Assembly (NCBI GenBank): GCA_902802045.1
Contig: CADCKQ010000002.1
Location: 1 to 64,000, forward strand
Direction of reading: 5' to 3'
Origin: Oscillospiraceae bacterium
GTDB lineage: Bacteria > Bacillota > Clostridia > Oscillospirales > Oscillospiraceae
Length of the DNA stretch: 64,000 bases
Each line of letters starts with the position of its first letter. Position 1 is the stretch's first letter. A program made the position numbers and the translations under genes. A model generated the notes under the pieces. The model saw nothing but the letters and a program-made list of their open reading frames with translations. It did no database searches and was not told where the DNA came from. Positions 44,565-53,414 of this stretch are shown piece by piece.

Positions 44565-46526
44565 TCAGTTCACTTTCAGGTTCTCCCAGAGAGTGTTCAT
44601 ATACGCTAAGGCATCCTGGTCGAGATTCTTGTAGGCCGTCTTATTGTACAGCTCCGAGAAGTTCTCGACACCCGGATACAGAACTTCGATCGCTTCCTCA
44701 CCCATATCTTCGATATACTCTTCGCTGTTGAATACGACACTGTTGGGGCAGGCGTAGCAGATATACTCGGCATTGGCCACAGCCGGTTCCTCGCTCAGCA
44801 TCCAGTTTATGAAGATCTCGGCGAGTTCTTTGTTCTCACAGCAGGAGGGGATGCACATGGCATCGATGAAGAAGTTCGTGTATTCCGGGGTGAAGAATCT
44901 GAGATCCACATCCTCCGCTTCAGCGTCGACCATTGTGAAGTAGTCTCCCGCGTAATATGCGGCAAGATCCGCTTCACCGGATTCCATCATATTGTATATC
45001 TCATCCATTACATAGCTCTTGACAAGCGGCCTCTGAGCCAGAAGCTCGTCAAAGGCGGCGTCCCAGAGTTCCGGATCCGTATCGTTCACATCGTATCCGA
45101 GCTTATACTGCGCGATTCCGAACGCGTCCCTGGGGTTGTTGATCTGGAGGATCTGCCCGGAATACTTTTCATTCCAGAGTATATCCCAGCCGGTCACGTC
45201 AGCTTCGTCGACCTTGTTTGCGTTGTAGATTATTCCGATGACGCCGTAGGTATAGGGTACGGTATACTCATTGTTCTCATCGTAGTAGAGGCCCTTGAAG
45301 CCCTCGTCTATGTTTTCGTAGTTCGGGATATTGCCGAAATCGAGCGGCAGGAGCAGGCCCTCGTCCTTCATTCTGGCGATCATATAATCTGAGGGAACTA
45401 TGACATCGAAGCTGACGGCGCCGCTCCTGATCTTGGAATACATATCCTCGTTGCTGGAGAACGTCGTGTAGTTTACCTTGACCTTCTGCCCGTATTCCTC
45501 CAGATACCAGTCCTCGAAGGCCGAGATCGTGTCGAGAGAGTCCTCGGAGCCGTCGGAGATGTATTCGCCCCAGTTGTAGACATTCAGCGTAAGCGTGTCC
45601 CTGCCGGTTCCGAGAGCAGCTATCAGTATTATGACGGCGACGAGAACGGCAGCTGCAGCAGACAGATAGACTTTGGGTGATATGACCTTGCGGTTTTCCA
45701 CCCTCCTGCTCTTTCTTTCGGCTCTTTTCGCGTTGGAGGGGGAATTGGCGTCCTCATCAGAGAGATTCGTAAATATGAGAAGTATTAAAATGGCGAAGAA
45801 TATTATGGTGGCCAGGGCGTACATCTTCGGAGTCACCGTCTTCTTCGTCATATTGTATATCCTTATCGGCAGCGTCTGGAAATCGTTGCCGACAGTGAAA
45901 TAGGAGATGACGAAGTCGTCCAGCGAAAGCGTGAAGGCCATGAGCAGACCGGTAATGACTCCGGGCATTATATCCGGCAATACTACCTTGAAGAAAGCAC
46001 CTACCGGGGTACAGCCGAGATCCATTGCAGCCTCGGGGAGGGCTTTGTCCATCTGCTTGAGCTTGGGTATGACCTGAAGTATCACATAGGGGAGACAGAA
46101 TGTTATGTGCGCTATGAGCATGGTGCCGAAGTTGAGGCTCGAGGAAGCGCCGAAGAGCCTTCCGACGAACACGAACATGAGCATGAGGGATATACCGGTG
46201 ATGATATCCGGGTTTACCATAGGAATGTTCGTGGTCGTATCGATGGCGGTCTTCAGAAACTTATTCCGGAGGCTGTTTATCCCTACCGCGGCTGCCGTGC
46301 CGAGGACAGTGGATATGACCGACGCCGAAAGCGCGAGAATGAGAGTGTTCCTCAGAGATCCCAGAGTCTCGGAGTCCTTGAAGAGCTCCCTGTACCAGAA
46401 CAGTGAGGGCTCGGAGAAAACGGAGAGGCTGTTCGAGCCGTTGAACGAGAATACAAGAAGTATCAGTATCGGCGCGAAGAGAAACAGCATTATCAGAGCA
46501 GTAAATATTTTTGACCAGACTTTCAT
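44565..46526 (-). CDS. potCD: Spermidine/putrescine permease PotC fused to binding protein PotD
   Basis: 653 aa. Residues 1-260 form the PotC permease: six membrane helices and the EAA loop EAAMDLGCTPVGAFFKVVLP near 165. A charged linker (NAKRAERKSRRVENRK) and a seventh helix (about 290-312) lead into PotD (about 318-653), which starts LNVYNWGEYISDGS and contains SFDVIVPSDYMIARM. So the substrate-binding protein is tethered by the permease instead of a lipid anchor. The start overlaps the potB stop by four nt. Imports polyamines with potA and potB. Confidence 0.92.
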   Translation of the reverse strand: MKVWSKIFTALIMLFLFAPILILLVFSFNGSNSLSVFSEPSLFWYRELFKDSETLGSLRNTLILALSASVISTVLGTAAAVGINSLRNKFLKTAIDTTTNIPMVNPDIITGISLMLMFVFVGRLFGASSSLNFGTMLIAHITFCLPYVILQVIPKLKQMDKALPEAAMDLGCTPVGAFFKVVLPDIMPGVITGLLMAFTLSLDDFVISYFTVGNDFQTLPIRIYNMTKKTVTPKMYALATIIFFAILILLIFTNLSDEDANSPSNAKRAERKSRRVENRKVISPKVYLSAAAAVLVAVIILIAALGTGRDTLTLNVYNWGEYISDGSEDSLDTISAFEDWYLEEYGQKVKVNYTTFSSNEDMYSKIRSGAVSFDVIVPSDYMIARMKDEGLLLPLDFGNIPNYENIDEGFKGLYYDENNEYTVPYTYGVIGIIYNANKVDEADVTGWDILWNEKYSGQILQINNPRDAFGIAQYKLGYDVNDTDPELWDAAFDELLAQRPLVKSYVMDEIYNMMESGEADLAAYYAGDYFTMVDAEAEDVDLRFFTPEYTNFFIDAMCIPSCCENKELAEIFINWMLSEEPAVANAEYICYACPNSVVFNSEEYIEDMGEEAIEVLYPGVENFSELYNKTAYKNLDQDALAYMNTLWENLKVN

Positions 46527-47386
46527 GCTTCCAGCTTTCTTTCTATATCCGCAAAGTGCTGCATAACTGCCATGCCCGCCAGCAGGATTATCATGAGAAT
46601 AAGCGCTATGGCGGCAGCAAAATGCAGGTTGTTGGCTACGTACTGGCCTTCTATCGCGTCACCGATGAGATAGAACTTGCCGTTGCCGAGCTTCTGCGAG
46701 ATGTAGAAGGTCGAGATCGAGGGGATAAGGACCATCGTTATTCCGGATACGACGCCCGAAAGGCTGAGCGGGAGAACGACCCTCTTGAAAACTCCGACGG
46801 AGTTGCAGCCGAGGTCCCTGGCTGCCTCAGTGAGCTTCGGGTCCAGCTTCGCGAGGACCGAATAGATCGGCATTATCATATAAGGTATATAGTCATAGAC
46901 CATACCGATCACGACAGCGCCCTCGGTCCCTATAATGTGGACCGGCCTGAGGCTCAGAAGACCGAGAAATCCGTTGAGGATACCTGTATCCTGCAGTATA
47001 GTCATCCAGGCGTAAGTTCTGATCAGGAAGTTCATCCACATAGGGATCATTATGACCGTAATGAATATCTTCTGCGCTCTCGGAGAGGACTGGGAGATTA
47101 TATATGCCATGGGGTAGCCCAGAAGCAGGCAGACTATCGTGGAGATCACTGCCAGCTTGAGCGAGCGGAGAAAGATGAGTATATAGGTGTGCACTTCGGA
47201 TATCTGCCCGGCGTCGTTCGTGACCGAGGAAGTGGTTACAAAGAATTTCCTTATGTTTTCGAAGGTGAAGTTGTAATCATTGTCGGTCAGCGCGTAATAG
47301 GCTACGAATATCAGAGGCACTATCATGAAGAGAAAGGCCCAGACCGAATACGGCGCGAGGAGCCATTTCTGCATTTTTTTGGTCAT
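46523..47386 (-). CDS. potB: Spermidine/putrescine ABC permease PotB
   Basis: 287 aa, six membrane helices. [18 protein letters not shown] near the N-terminus, and the EAA loop [22 protein letters not shown] near residue 195 (quoted in part: [15 protein letters not shown]). It overlaps potA by four nt and potCD by four nt, so translation is coupled. Confidence 0.93.
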   Translation of the reverse strand: MTKKMQKWLLAPYSVWAFLFMIVPLIFVAYYALTDNDYNFTFENIRKFFVTTSSVTNDAGQISEVHTYILIFLRSLKLAVISTIVCLLLGYPMAYIISQSSPRAQKIFITVIMIPMWMNFLIRTYAWMTILQDTGILNGFLGLLSLRPVHIIGTEGAVVIGMVYDYIPYMIMPIYSVLAKLDPKLTEAARDLGCNSVGVFKRVVLPLSLSGVVSGITMVLIPSISTFYISQKLGNGKFYLIGDAIEGQYVANNLHFAAAIALILMIILLAGMAVMQHFADIERKLEA

Positions 47387-48504
47387 TCGCCGTCCTCGCT
47401 TTCATCGATCTCTTCGAGCTCATCGAACTCGTTGGAGAATGAGGAGTAGTCCCCGTAGAGGCCGGAGTACTCGGATTTGTGCATAACGTGAATGGCGTCG
47501 GGGTCTATCTTGAGGCTTATGTGCTCGTCCACATCCACAAAATCAGTGGTCTGGATCATCCACTTGAAGCCTTTGATATCTACGATTATCTCATAGTTGA
47601 CGCCCATGAAGGTCACGGAGGTGACGACTCCGCTGAGCAGGTCCTCCTGCTCCGGAACGATATCCACATCCTCGGGTCTGATAACAACGTCCACGCTCTC
47701 TTTTTTCTCGAATCCGAAGTCCACGCACTTGAAGGTCCTGCCTGAGAAGCGGACTTTGTAATCGTCCAGCATCACGCCGTCGAGGATATTGCTCTCACCG
47801 ATGAAATCCGCCACAAAAGCGTTCTCGGGCTCATTGTATATGTCTATCGGAGTGCCGATCTGCTGGATCCTGCCTTCGGACATTACTACGACCGTGTCGG
47901 ACATGGAAAGCGCTTCTTCCTGGTCGTGGGTAACGAAAACAAAGGTGATCCCGGTGGCTTTCTGGATCTTCTTGAGCTCCTGCTGCATATCTTTGCGAAG
48001 CTTCAGATCCAGCGCTGCCAGCGGCTCGTCCAGGAGAAGCACCTTGGGCTGGCCTACAAGAGCTCTGGCAATGGCTACTCTCTGCTGCTGTCCTCCGGAG
48101 AGCTTTGTAACGCTTCTCCTGGCAAAAGAGCTCAGAGCGACAAGAGAGAGCATCTCGTTTACCTTCTCCTCGATCTCTGCCTTGGGCAGGCCCCTCTCCT
48201 TAAGCGGGAAAGCGACGTTGTCGAAGACGTTGAGATGGGGGAAGAGCGCGTATCTCTGAAAAACGGTGTTTACGTTCCGCTTGTGCGGAGGCACATCGTT
48301 TATCTTCTCTCCCATAAATATGACATCGCCCTGATCAGGCGTCTCGAAGCCTCCGATAAGGCGGAGAGTCGTGGTCTTTCCGCAGCCGGAGGGCCCGAGA
48401 AGCGTCAGGAACTCGTTGTCGTAGATATCGAGATTGATATTGTCGAGAACCGTCTCTCCGTCGAAAGCCTTGCTTACATGTTTAAGTTCGATGATTTTCT
48501 GCAT
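47383..48504 (-). CDS. potA: Spermidine/putrescine ABC ATPase PotA
   Basis: 373 aa. Walker [12 protein letters not shown] near residue 37, Q loop [13 protein letters not shown], signature LSGGQQQR near 137, Walker [13 protein letters not shown] loop [12 protein letters not shown]-terminal TOBE-like region (about 240-350) regulates transport in PotA proteins. The extreme C-terminus is very acidic ([13 protein letters not shown]). First gene of the operon, behind a leader with a terminator hairpin. Confidence 0.95.
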   Translation of the reverse strand: MQKIIELKHVSKAFDGETVLDNINLDIYDNEFLTLLGPSGCGKTTTLRLIGGFETPDQGDVIFMGEKINDVPPHKRNVNTVFQRYALFPHLNVFDNVAFPLKERGLPKAEIEEKVNEMLSLVALSSFARRSVTKLSGGQQQRVAIARALVGQPKVLLLDEPLAALDLKLRKDMQQELKKIQKATGITFVFVTHDQEEALSMSDTVVVMSEGRIQQIGTPIDIYNEPENAFVADFIGESNILDGVMLDDYKVRFSGRTFKCVDFGFEKKESVDVVIRPEDVDIVPEQEDLLSGVVTSVTFMGVNYEIIVDIKGFKWMIQTTDFVDVDEHISLKIDPDAIHVMHKSEYSGLYGDYSSFSNEFDELEEIDESEDGE

Positions 48505-48523
48505 AATTCAGCCCTGCCTTAAA

Positions 48524-48556
48524 TAAAAAAGCGGCGTATGTGACATTACATACACC
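48524..48556 (-). terminator. Terminator hairpin in the potA leader
   Basis: On the minus strand GGTGTATGT / ACATACGCC with loop AATGTC and then GCTTTTTT. It lies between the promoter and the potA start codon (20 nt before it), so it must be read through or refolded for expression. Confidence 0.8.
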
Positions 48557-48764
48557 ACTCAAACTTCAGGATACAACAAAATCCCAATCGGTTCTTAGAG
48601 TCTATACAACAAAGATGCTCTTACTACTCTTATTGACCATTTCACAAGTCTGCACGTAACGCATAACGGTTTATAGTAACCAACTTATAAAACTTGAGCT
48701 TTTAACTCAATCAATAATCGGCGCTCGGCCGGGGCAATCTTTCTTGGTGAAACCAATTGAGACT
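48557..48764 (-). promoter_or_regulatory. Structured potA leader RNA, candidate riboswitch of unrecognised class
   Basis: About 260 nt of untranslated RNA precede potA. Reading 5' to 3' on the minus strand: hairpin TTGGT-TTC-ACCAA (about 48755), a closing helix TTATTGA (48717-48711) with TCAATAA (48636-48630), inside it ACTTG pairing CAAGT (48696-48692 with 48649-48645 as written on the plus strand), GGTT/AACC (48681-48668), TGC/GCA (48663-48651), then a further stem with GGGAT/ATCC and the terminator. A multi-branched domain followed by a terminator is riboswitch-like. I do not recognise the core. Confidence 0.5.
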
Positions 48765-48770
48765 GTGTGC

Positions 48771-48799
48771 ATTCTAACAACGGGGGCCGTTTATGTCAA
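48771..48799 (-). promoter_or_regulatory. Promoter of the pot operon
   Basis: Minus strand perfect TTGACA (48799-48794), 17-nt spacer, TAGAAT (48776-48771). Start predicted near 48764. Confidence 0.8.
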
Positions 48800-48828
48800 T
48801 AAAAAAATGGTACAATTTCAAATTATTC

Positions 48829-48856
48829 TTTACTATATGAAAAATTGTGATAGAAT
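48829..48856 (+). promoter_or_regulatory. Promoter of the small membrane-protein gene
   Basis: TTTACT, 16-nt spacer, TAGAAT; divergent from the pot promoter. Confidence 0.6.
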
Positions 48857-48886
48857 AGCACAAAAAATGACAGGAAACGGAGAAAT

Positions 48887-49249
48887 ATGGAAGACAATCA
48901 CGGTGAGGAACCGAAAGTCGAGATAACTAATGAGAGCGTGGGAAAGACCCTTATGATCGTCTCCGCGCTGGCTCTGCTCGCGGTAAGCGTCATATTCCGG
49001 AGAGGCGGCATGGATGAGAAATGGTTTTTCTTCAGCTTCGGGCTCTGTCTCTGCGCTTTCATCGCGGGCCTTATCATGATCGTAATGATACGCGCGGTCA
49101 TGAACCGTATAAACCGCGGCGAGGACGAGGCCGATCCCGAGTCGGATATAATCATAATAAACCGACGCAAATACGAGGATATAATGAAAAAGGTCTCCGA
49201 CCTGGAAAACCAGGTGAAGAACCTCAAGGATAAGAACAGAGACCAATAA
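48887..49249 (+). CDS. Small two-helix membrane protein, unknown function
   Basis: 120 aa. Two hydrophobic segments (about 20-36 and 48-70) form a hairpin. The C-terminal 45 residues are charged and end in a coiled coil (DIMKKVSDLENQVKNLKDKN), presumably cytoplasmic. RBS GGAGA. No family recognised. Confidence 0.7.
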   Translation: MEDNHGEEPKVEITNESVGKTLMIVSALALLAVSVIFRRGGMDEKWFFFSFGLCLCAFIAGLIMIVMIRAVMNRINRGEDEADPESDIIIINRRKYEDIMKKVSDLENQVKNLKDKNRDQ

Positions 49250-49253
49250 GATA

Positions 49254-49277
49254 CCGGGCAGCTGCTTCGCTGCCCGG
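49254..49277. terminator. Terminator between convergent small genes
   Basis: CCGGGCAGC / GCTGCCCGG stem with TGCTTC loop, then TTATATTTTATT. Confidence 0.8.
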
Positions 49278-49285
49278 CTTATATT

Positions 49286-49555
49286 TTATTTTCCGTTCGC
49301 GTCGTTGTCCTTTTCGTAGGGCTGGTCTATAGCTTCCCTGAACTCCTCTTCGCTCATACCGAATCTTTCGGCCAGGATCTTAACGTCGCTGGTGATGGGA
49401 TTCAGTGTGATATTCAGAAGCCTCATCCACCAGGGGAATTTTTTCTCCTCTTCCCAGTACGTAACGACCTTCGGGTCTATATTAATGAAGCGTGCGACTT
49501 CCTCCGGAGTAAAGCCTTTTTCTTCTCTGAGTGCGCGGAATTTTTTCCCGTCCAT
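49286..49555 (-). CDS. Small helix-turn-helix (XRE-like) protein
   Basis: 89 aa. FRALREEKGFTPEEVARFINIDPKVVTYWEEEK (about 6-38; shown in part as GFTPEEVARFINIDPKVVT) is an XRE-type helix-turn-helix. After it, KFPWWMRLL and a helix FGMSEEEFREAID follow. Target unknown; monocistronic. The AT-rich 49556-49681 gap before nfeD contains only a TATAAT near 49650. Confidence 0.75.
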   Translation of the reverse strand: MDGKKFRALREEKGFTPEEVARFINIDPKVVTYWEEEKKFPWWMRLLNITLNPITSDVKILAERFGMSEEEFREAIDQPYEKDNDANGK

Positions 49556-49681
49556 GTATCTGCTCCTTAAAAAGATTTTGGATATTATAACATATAAAAA
49601 TCAGGAATAAAAGAAGCAGTCCTTATGGTAATCGGGAAATTTTCATGATATAATACGTTAAATAATAAGGAGGTGGCTTGA

Positions 49682-50128
49682 ATGATAACAGGAATAGGCG
49701 CTTCGCCCTGGGTATGGTGGCTGGGCGTGCTGGTCATTTGTCTTATAGTTGAGGGAGCCGTCCCCGGACTCGTATCGATCTGGTTCGCGTTCGGAGCTCT
49801 GGTGGCTCTGCTCACATCTCTTCTGAACGCCCCTCTGTGGCTTCAGGTGACGGTCTTTCTCGTCGTATCGCTCGCCGCGCTGTTCTTGACGAGACCGCTG
49901 GTCAAAAAATACGTTAACGGCAGGACCCAGCCGACCAACGCCGATATGCTCATCGGCAGGGAAGCGATAGTGACTGAGGATATAGACAACGTCCTCGGAA
50001 CGGGCGCAGTTAAAGCGAGCGGCAGAGAGTGGACCGCGAGGTCCGAGAGCGACAATACCGGGTACCGCAAGGGGACGCTGGTCCATGTCGTCAGGATCGA
50101 AGGCGTCAAGCTTATAGTTAAGGAGTAA
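49682..50128 (+). CDS. NfeD-family membrane protein
   Basis: 148 aa. Three hydrophobic helices in the first 75 residues (VWWLGVLVICLIVEGAVPG is the first) and a C-terminal OB fold: MLIGREAIVTEDI, TGAVKASGREWTARS, GTLVHVVRIEGVKLIVKE. Short NfeD proteins usually accompany a flotillin-like protein; none is adjacent here. RBS AGGAGG. The next gene follows after five nt. Confidence 0.9.
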   Translation: MITGIGASPWVWWLGVLVICLIVEGAVPGLVSIWFAFGALVALLTSLLNAPLWLQVTVFLVVSLAALFLTRPLVKKYVNGRTQPTNADMLIGREAIVTEDIDNVLGTGAVKASGREWTARSESDNTGYRKGTLVHVVRIEGVKLIVKE

Positions 50129-50133
50129 ACGGC

Positions 50134-50895
50134 ATGTGGTTTAAGAAGTGGAAAGAAAAGAGAAGGGCCAGAAAAGCGGGCAGAGAGGCGATAAACATGA
50201 ACGAGACAAGCAGGGATATACAGTCTCCTCCCGAGACGAGATACACAGAGGATTATAAAGAGTACATAGACAATCAGTACGGCGGGGCACCGGCGGACAA
50301 CAGCATCCCGCTCAGAGAGATGCCCTCCGGGGAAGAAACGAAAAATGAGGTCAGGATGGACAATAACATCAATGTCGCGGCGCTTAAGAATCTGCTCGAG
50401 AGAAGATCGATAAGGAAATACGATACCGAAAGACAGGTCCCGAAGGAACTGCTCGATACGGTCCTGCTCGCGGGCCAGTACGCCCCGACAGCCATGGGCA
50501 AACAGTCCCCGAAGATAGTCGTCGTTCAGAACAAGGAGGTCAGGGACTGCATCTCCGAAATGAATGACGAGGTCTGGGGAAGAGGAATAGATCCGTTCTA
50601 CGGAGCTCCCACGATAATAGTCGTCTTTGCGGATTCGAATATACCGACTTACGTTCAGGACGGTTCCCTCGTCCTCGGCAACATGATGAACGCCGCCCAC
50701 GCTGTAGGCCTCGGCTCCTGCTGGATCAACAGGGCAAAAGAAGTGTTCATGACCGAGAAGGGCAAAGAACTGATGGCCAAATGGGGCCTCGGCGAGAACT
50801 ACATCGGCGTCGGCAACCTCGCTCTCGGCTTTGCCGTCGGCGACGATCCGAAACCCGCGCCAAGAAAAGAAGACTATATAGTATTCGACGAATGA
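50134..50895 (+). CDS. Nitroreductase-family flavoprotein with N-terminal extension
   Basis: 253 aa. The nitroreductase fold begins near residue 80 (LKNLLERRSIRKYD, QYAPTAMGKQSPKIVVV) and includes GLGSCWINRAKEVF near 190. Residues 1-75 are a charged, Lys/Arg-rich extension not normal for the family. An internal ATG at 50356 preceded by GAGGTCAGG would give a standard-length enzyme, so the extension may be a separate or alternative product. It uses FMN to reduce nitro or quinone substrates. The next gene overlaps by four nt. Confidence 0.85.
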   Translation: MWFKKWKEKRRARKAGREAINMNETSRDIQSPPETRYTEDYKEYIDNQYGGAPADNSIPLREMPSGEETKNEVRMDNNINVAALKNLLERRSIRKYDTERQVPKELLDTVLLAGQYAPTAMGKQSPKIVVVQNKEVRDCISEMNDEVWGRGIDPFYGAPTIIVVFADSNIPTYVQDGSLVLGNMMNAAHAVGLGSCWINRAKEVFMTEKGKELMAKWGLGENYIGVGNLALGFAVGDDPKPAPRKEDYIVFDE

Positions 50896-51302
50896 AGCCC
50901 GAATACAGAAGATATATCGGCGAGGAGCTCGGGAGACCGGAATTCGACGAATTCTACGAAAAGATGCTGAAGTCCTGGGATGAGCAGACCTGCTCCCCGC
51001 GTTTCCGCGGGTACTTTTCGCCCTCCCTTCCAACCACCGGCCAGTGCACCATCACCTCGGTGCTCGCCCAGGAGGTCTTCGGGGGAGAGATAGTGTCCTC
51101 AAAGGTTCCCGGCACGCAGATCGTGCACAGCTTCAATATAATAGACGGAAACATCGTCGACTTCGCGATCTCCCAGTTCGAAAGAGAAGGCGTATATCCG
51201 GACCTGAGCGACAATTTCCCGAGAAACAGGGATGAGATGCTCGCAACCGGGGATAACTTCGAGAGATTTCTGAGACTTAAGTCCAACTATGAAAAGGCCT
51301 GA
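50892..51302 (+). CDS. YunG-like hypothetical protein
   Basis: 136 aa from ATG 50892 (ATGA overlap with the nitroreductase). PTTGQCTITSVLAQEVFGG near residue 45 and HSFNIIDGNIVDFAISQF near 80 match the small YunG-type protein family, whose function is unknown. The Cys and His suggest a possible transglutaminase-like or papain-like arrangement, which is speculation. Confidence 0.75.
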   Translation: MKPEYRRYIGEELGRPEFDEFYEKMLKSWDEQTCSPRFRGYFSPSLPTTGQCTITSVLAQEVFGGEIVSSKVPGTQIVHSFNIIDGNIVDFAISQFEREGVYPDLSDNFPRNRDEMLATGDNFERFLRLKSNYEKA

Positions 51303-51315
51303 AACGGAGAAAGAT

Positions 51316-51777
51316 ATGGACAATTCCCAAAACAGAGGCAGGACAAAGAGACAAGTAAAGAAAAAATCAGCGCTCTCCCTTATCATCGCCGTCGGAGTGA
51401 TCCTTTTATCCGCAGCCGAGGCGGGGGACTTCGACCTGAGCTTTTTGAGATATAACGCGGAACTCAGGCGTGCGCTCCCGTTCATCCTGATTGTGGTCTT
51501 TATAATTGCAGTGGCAGCGATATCGGTATTCGCCGCAAAGACTGCCATGAAACGCGCGAAGAGCAGCCCGGGAAGTTTCAGGCGGCCCTTTGATATGATG
51601 AAGGCCGAGCATTCCCACGAGGATCTCGAGAGCACGGTCCTGAGACGCTCCTCCTGCGAGGGCATCGACCATTGGCGCGAGCAGCTGGATCAGTTCAAGA
51701 AAAACGGGCTCATAGAACAGGACGAGTACAACAAGCTCCTGGCGGTCTGGGACAGGAACCAGACAGTCAACAGATAA
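51316..51777 (+). CDS. Two-helix membrane protein with SHOCT-like C-terminus
   Basis: 153 aa from ATG 51316, six nt after GGAGA; an upstream start at 51289 overlaps the previous gene. Two hydrophobic segments (about 19-36 and 54-74) and a C-terminal SHOCT-like helical hairpin HWREQLDQFKKNGLIEQDEYN. SHOCT tails are small oligomerisation modules. Function unknown. Confidence 0.7.
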   Translation: MDNSQNRGRTKRQVKKKSALSLIIAVGVILLSAAEAGDFDLSFLRYNAELRRALPFILIVVFIIAVAAISVFAAKTAMKRAKSSPGSFRRPFDMMKAEHSHEDLESTVLRRSSCEGIDHWREQLDQFKKNGLIEQDEYNKLLAVWDRNQTVNR

Positions 51778-51793
51778 CAGATCTGACTTGTGC

Positions 51794-51818
51794 AAAAGGC
51801 AGGCTGTGCCTGCCTTTT
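51794..51818 (+). terminator. Terminator of the nfeD-nitroreductase cluster
   Basis: Perfect 11-bp stem AAAAGGCAGGC / GCCTGCCTTTT with TGT loop. Confidence 0.85.
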
Positions 51819-51883
51819 GATATTTTTGTTTAAACAGCGCATCCTTTGTGGTACAATCGCAAAAAAAGAAACGGAGGCGGAAG

Positions 51884-52939
51884 ATGAAGATAGTTGTATT
51901 GGGTGGCGGAATTAGCACGGAGCGGCACGTGTCGCTGGTCACGGCTTCCTCCGTCTGCAAAGGCCTCAGACAGCTCGGCCACAAGGCCGTATTCGTGGAT
52001 ATGTTCTTAGGCCTTGAGGATTACGACGGAAAGCCGGAGGATCTCTTCGACTGTGAAGACGGGCACCTTCCCGGCGCTTCCATAGAGCATACGGAGCCTG
52101 ACCTGGAGAAGGTCAGGGCAATGAGAAAAGACAAAAGCCCCTCGAGGCTCGGCAAAGGCGTGCTGGATATCTGCCGTCTGGCGGACTGCGTCTTTCTCGG
52201 CCTCCACGGAGCGGACGGGGAGGACGGCAAGATCCAGGCGGCTCTGGACCTGCTCGGCGTTCCCTATACCGGCTCGGATTACCTCGGCAGCGCCATGGCC
52301 ATGAACAAGGCCACGGGCAAGATCGTCATGGAGGCAAACGGGATCCTCACCCCACCCTGGAAAGACATAACATATACCGAAGAGGACATACCCGGCCTCA
52401 TCTGGGAGATCCCCGTGCCCTGTGTAGTCAAGACGGCCGGGGGCGGCTCATCGATCGGCGTGGAGTTTCCGGAAAGCGTCGAAGAGCTCAGAGAGACCCT
52501 CACAAGGCTTCTTAAGTACGGCAACCATATAATCGCCGAGAAGAAGATCGAGGGAACGGAGATCACGGTCCCTGTGCTCGGGGACAGATACCTCTCCCCG
52601 ATAGAGATAGTCCCGCCCGAGGGCTCGACTTTCGACTACGTCTCCAAATACCAGTCCGGAAACGAAGCGGCGCGCGAGATCTGTCCTGCCAGGATCAGCG
52701 AGAAGGACATGAAGACCTGCGGCGAGGCTGCGCTCAAATTCCACAGGGCTCTTGGCCTCAAGGTCTACTCGAGGACCGATTTCATACTCGATGCCGAGGG
52801 CAGGGCCTGGTGCCTCGAAGTCAACACACTTCCGGGAATGACGCCGGCGAGCCTCATCCCGAAAGCCGCCCTTCTCGAGGGCATCGACTACCCGCACCTC
52901 TGCGAGAAGATAGTGGAGCTTTCATTGTTAACAAAATAG
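51884..52939 (+). CDS. ddl: D-alanine--D-alanine ligase
   Basis: 351 aa from ATG 51884, six nt after GGAGG (51873-51877). ATP-grasp features: GGGISTERHVSL at the start, FLGLHGADGEDG near 95, PCVVKTAGGGSSIGV near 170, and the C-terminal RTDFILDAEGRAWCLEVNTLPGMTPASL (quoted in part: CLEVNTLPGMTPASL). Joins two D-Ala residues for peptidoglycan. GGSSIGV and EVNTLPGMT are intact, so it should be active. Its own promoter is likely near 51830-51865 (TACAAT at 51852). Confidence 0.93.
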   Translation: MKIVVLGGGISTERHVSLVTASSVCKGLRQLGHKAVFVDMFLGLEDYDGKPEDLFDCEDGHLPGASIEHTEPDLEKVRAMRKDKSPSRLGKGVLDICRLADCVFLGLHGADGEDGKIQAALDLLGVPYTGSDYLGSAMAMNKATGKIVMEANGILTPPWKDITYTEEDIPGLIWEIPVPCVVKTAGGGSSIGVEFPESVEELRETLTRLLKYGNHIIAEKKIEGTEITVPVLGDRYLSPIEIVPPEGSTFDYVSKYQSGNEAAREICPARISEKDMKTCGEAALKFHRALGLKVYSRTDFILDAEGRAWCLEVNTLPGMTPASLIPKAALLEGIDYPHLCEKIVELSLLTK

Positions 52940-52998
52940 TGATGAAATCCCGGGCATCGGTGCTAGAATTTCAGTAATAAATAATTACCGGGTGTACT

Positions 52999-53409
52999 AT
53001 GAGATTAAGGGAAAAATTTGCCGCATTCATGGCCGGCCGCAACGGAAACGACTATCTGAACCGTTTCCTGCTGGTCGCGACAGTCGTATTTCTGCTTCTG
53101 GCGGCGCTGATCAAAAAATCATTCGGAAACCTCTTCTATTTCGCGGCGCTGGCTCTGCTCGCGTTCGTGTATTTCCGCATGTTCTCCAGAAATCTGCCCA
53201 AGCGCAGGGCAGAGAACGAGAGATACCTCGCGAAGAGATACAAAGTAGTGAATGCCTTAAGGGTCGAAGTCCAGAAATGGAAGCAGCGCAAGGAATACAA
53301 ATTCTTCAAATGCCCTTCCTGCTCGTCAATCCTCCGCGTTCCGAGAGGAAAAGGGAAGATCAAGATCGTCTGCAGAAAATGCGGGCGTACTTTTGAGGGG
53401 AAGACCTGA
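52999..53409 (+). CDS. Membrane protein with C-terminal zinc ribbon
   Basis: 136 aa. Two hydrophobic segments (about 22-40 and 44-60). The cytoplasmic tail has CPSCSSILRVPRGKGKIKIVCRKCGRTF (two CxxC, about 105-132; first CPSCSS, last CRKCGR). Common small Clostridia protein with unknown role. Downstream genes follow with short gaps (five nt), so they form a unit. Confidence 0.8.
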   Translation: MRLREKFAAFMAGRNGNDYLNRFLLVATVVFLLLAALIKKSFGNLFYFAALALLAFVYFRMFSRNLPKRRAENERYLAKRYKVVNALRVEVQKWKQRKEYKFFKCPSCSSILRVPRGKGKIKIVCRKCGRTFEGKT

Positions 53410-53414
53410 TACAG

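Noticed and set aside
46511..47449. 312-codon open frame antisense to potB and the potA end
   Set aside because: potB EAA motif and overlaps with potA/potCD define the true strand.
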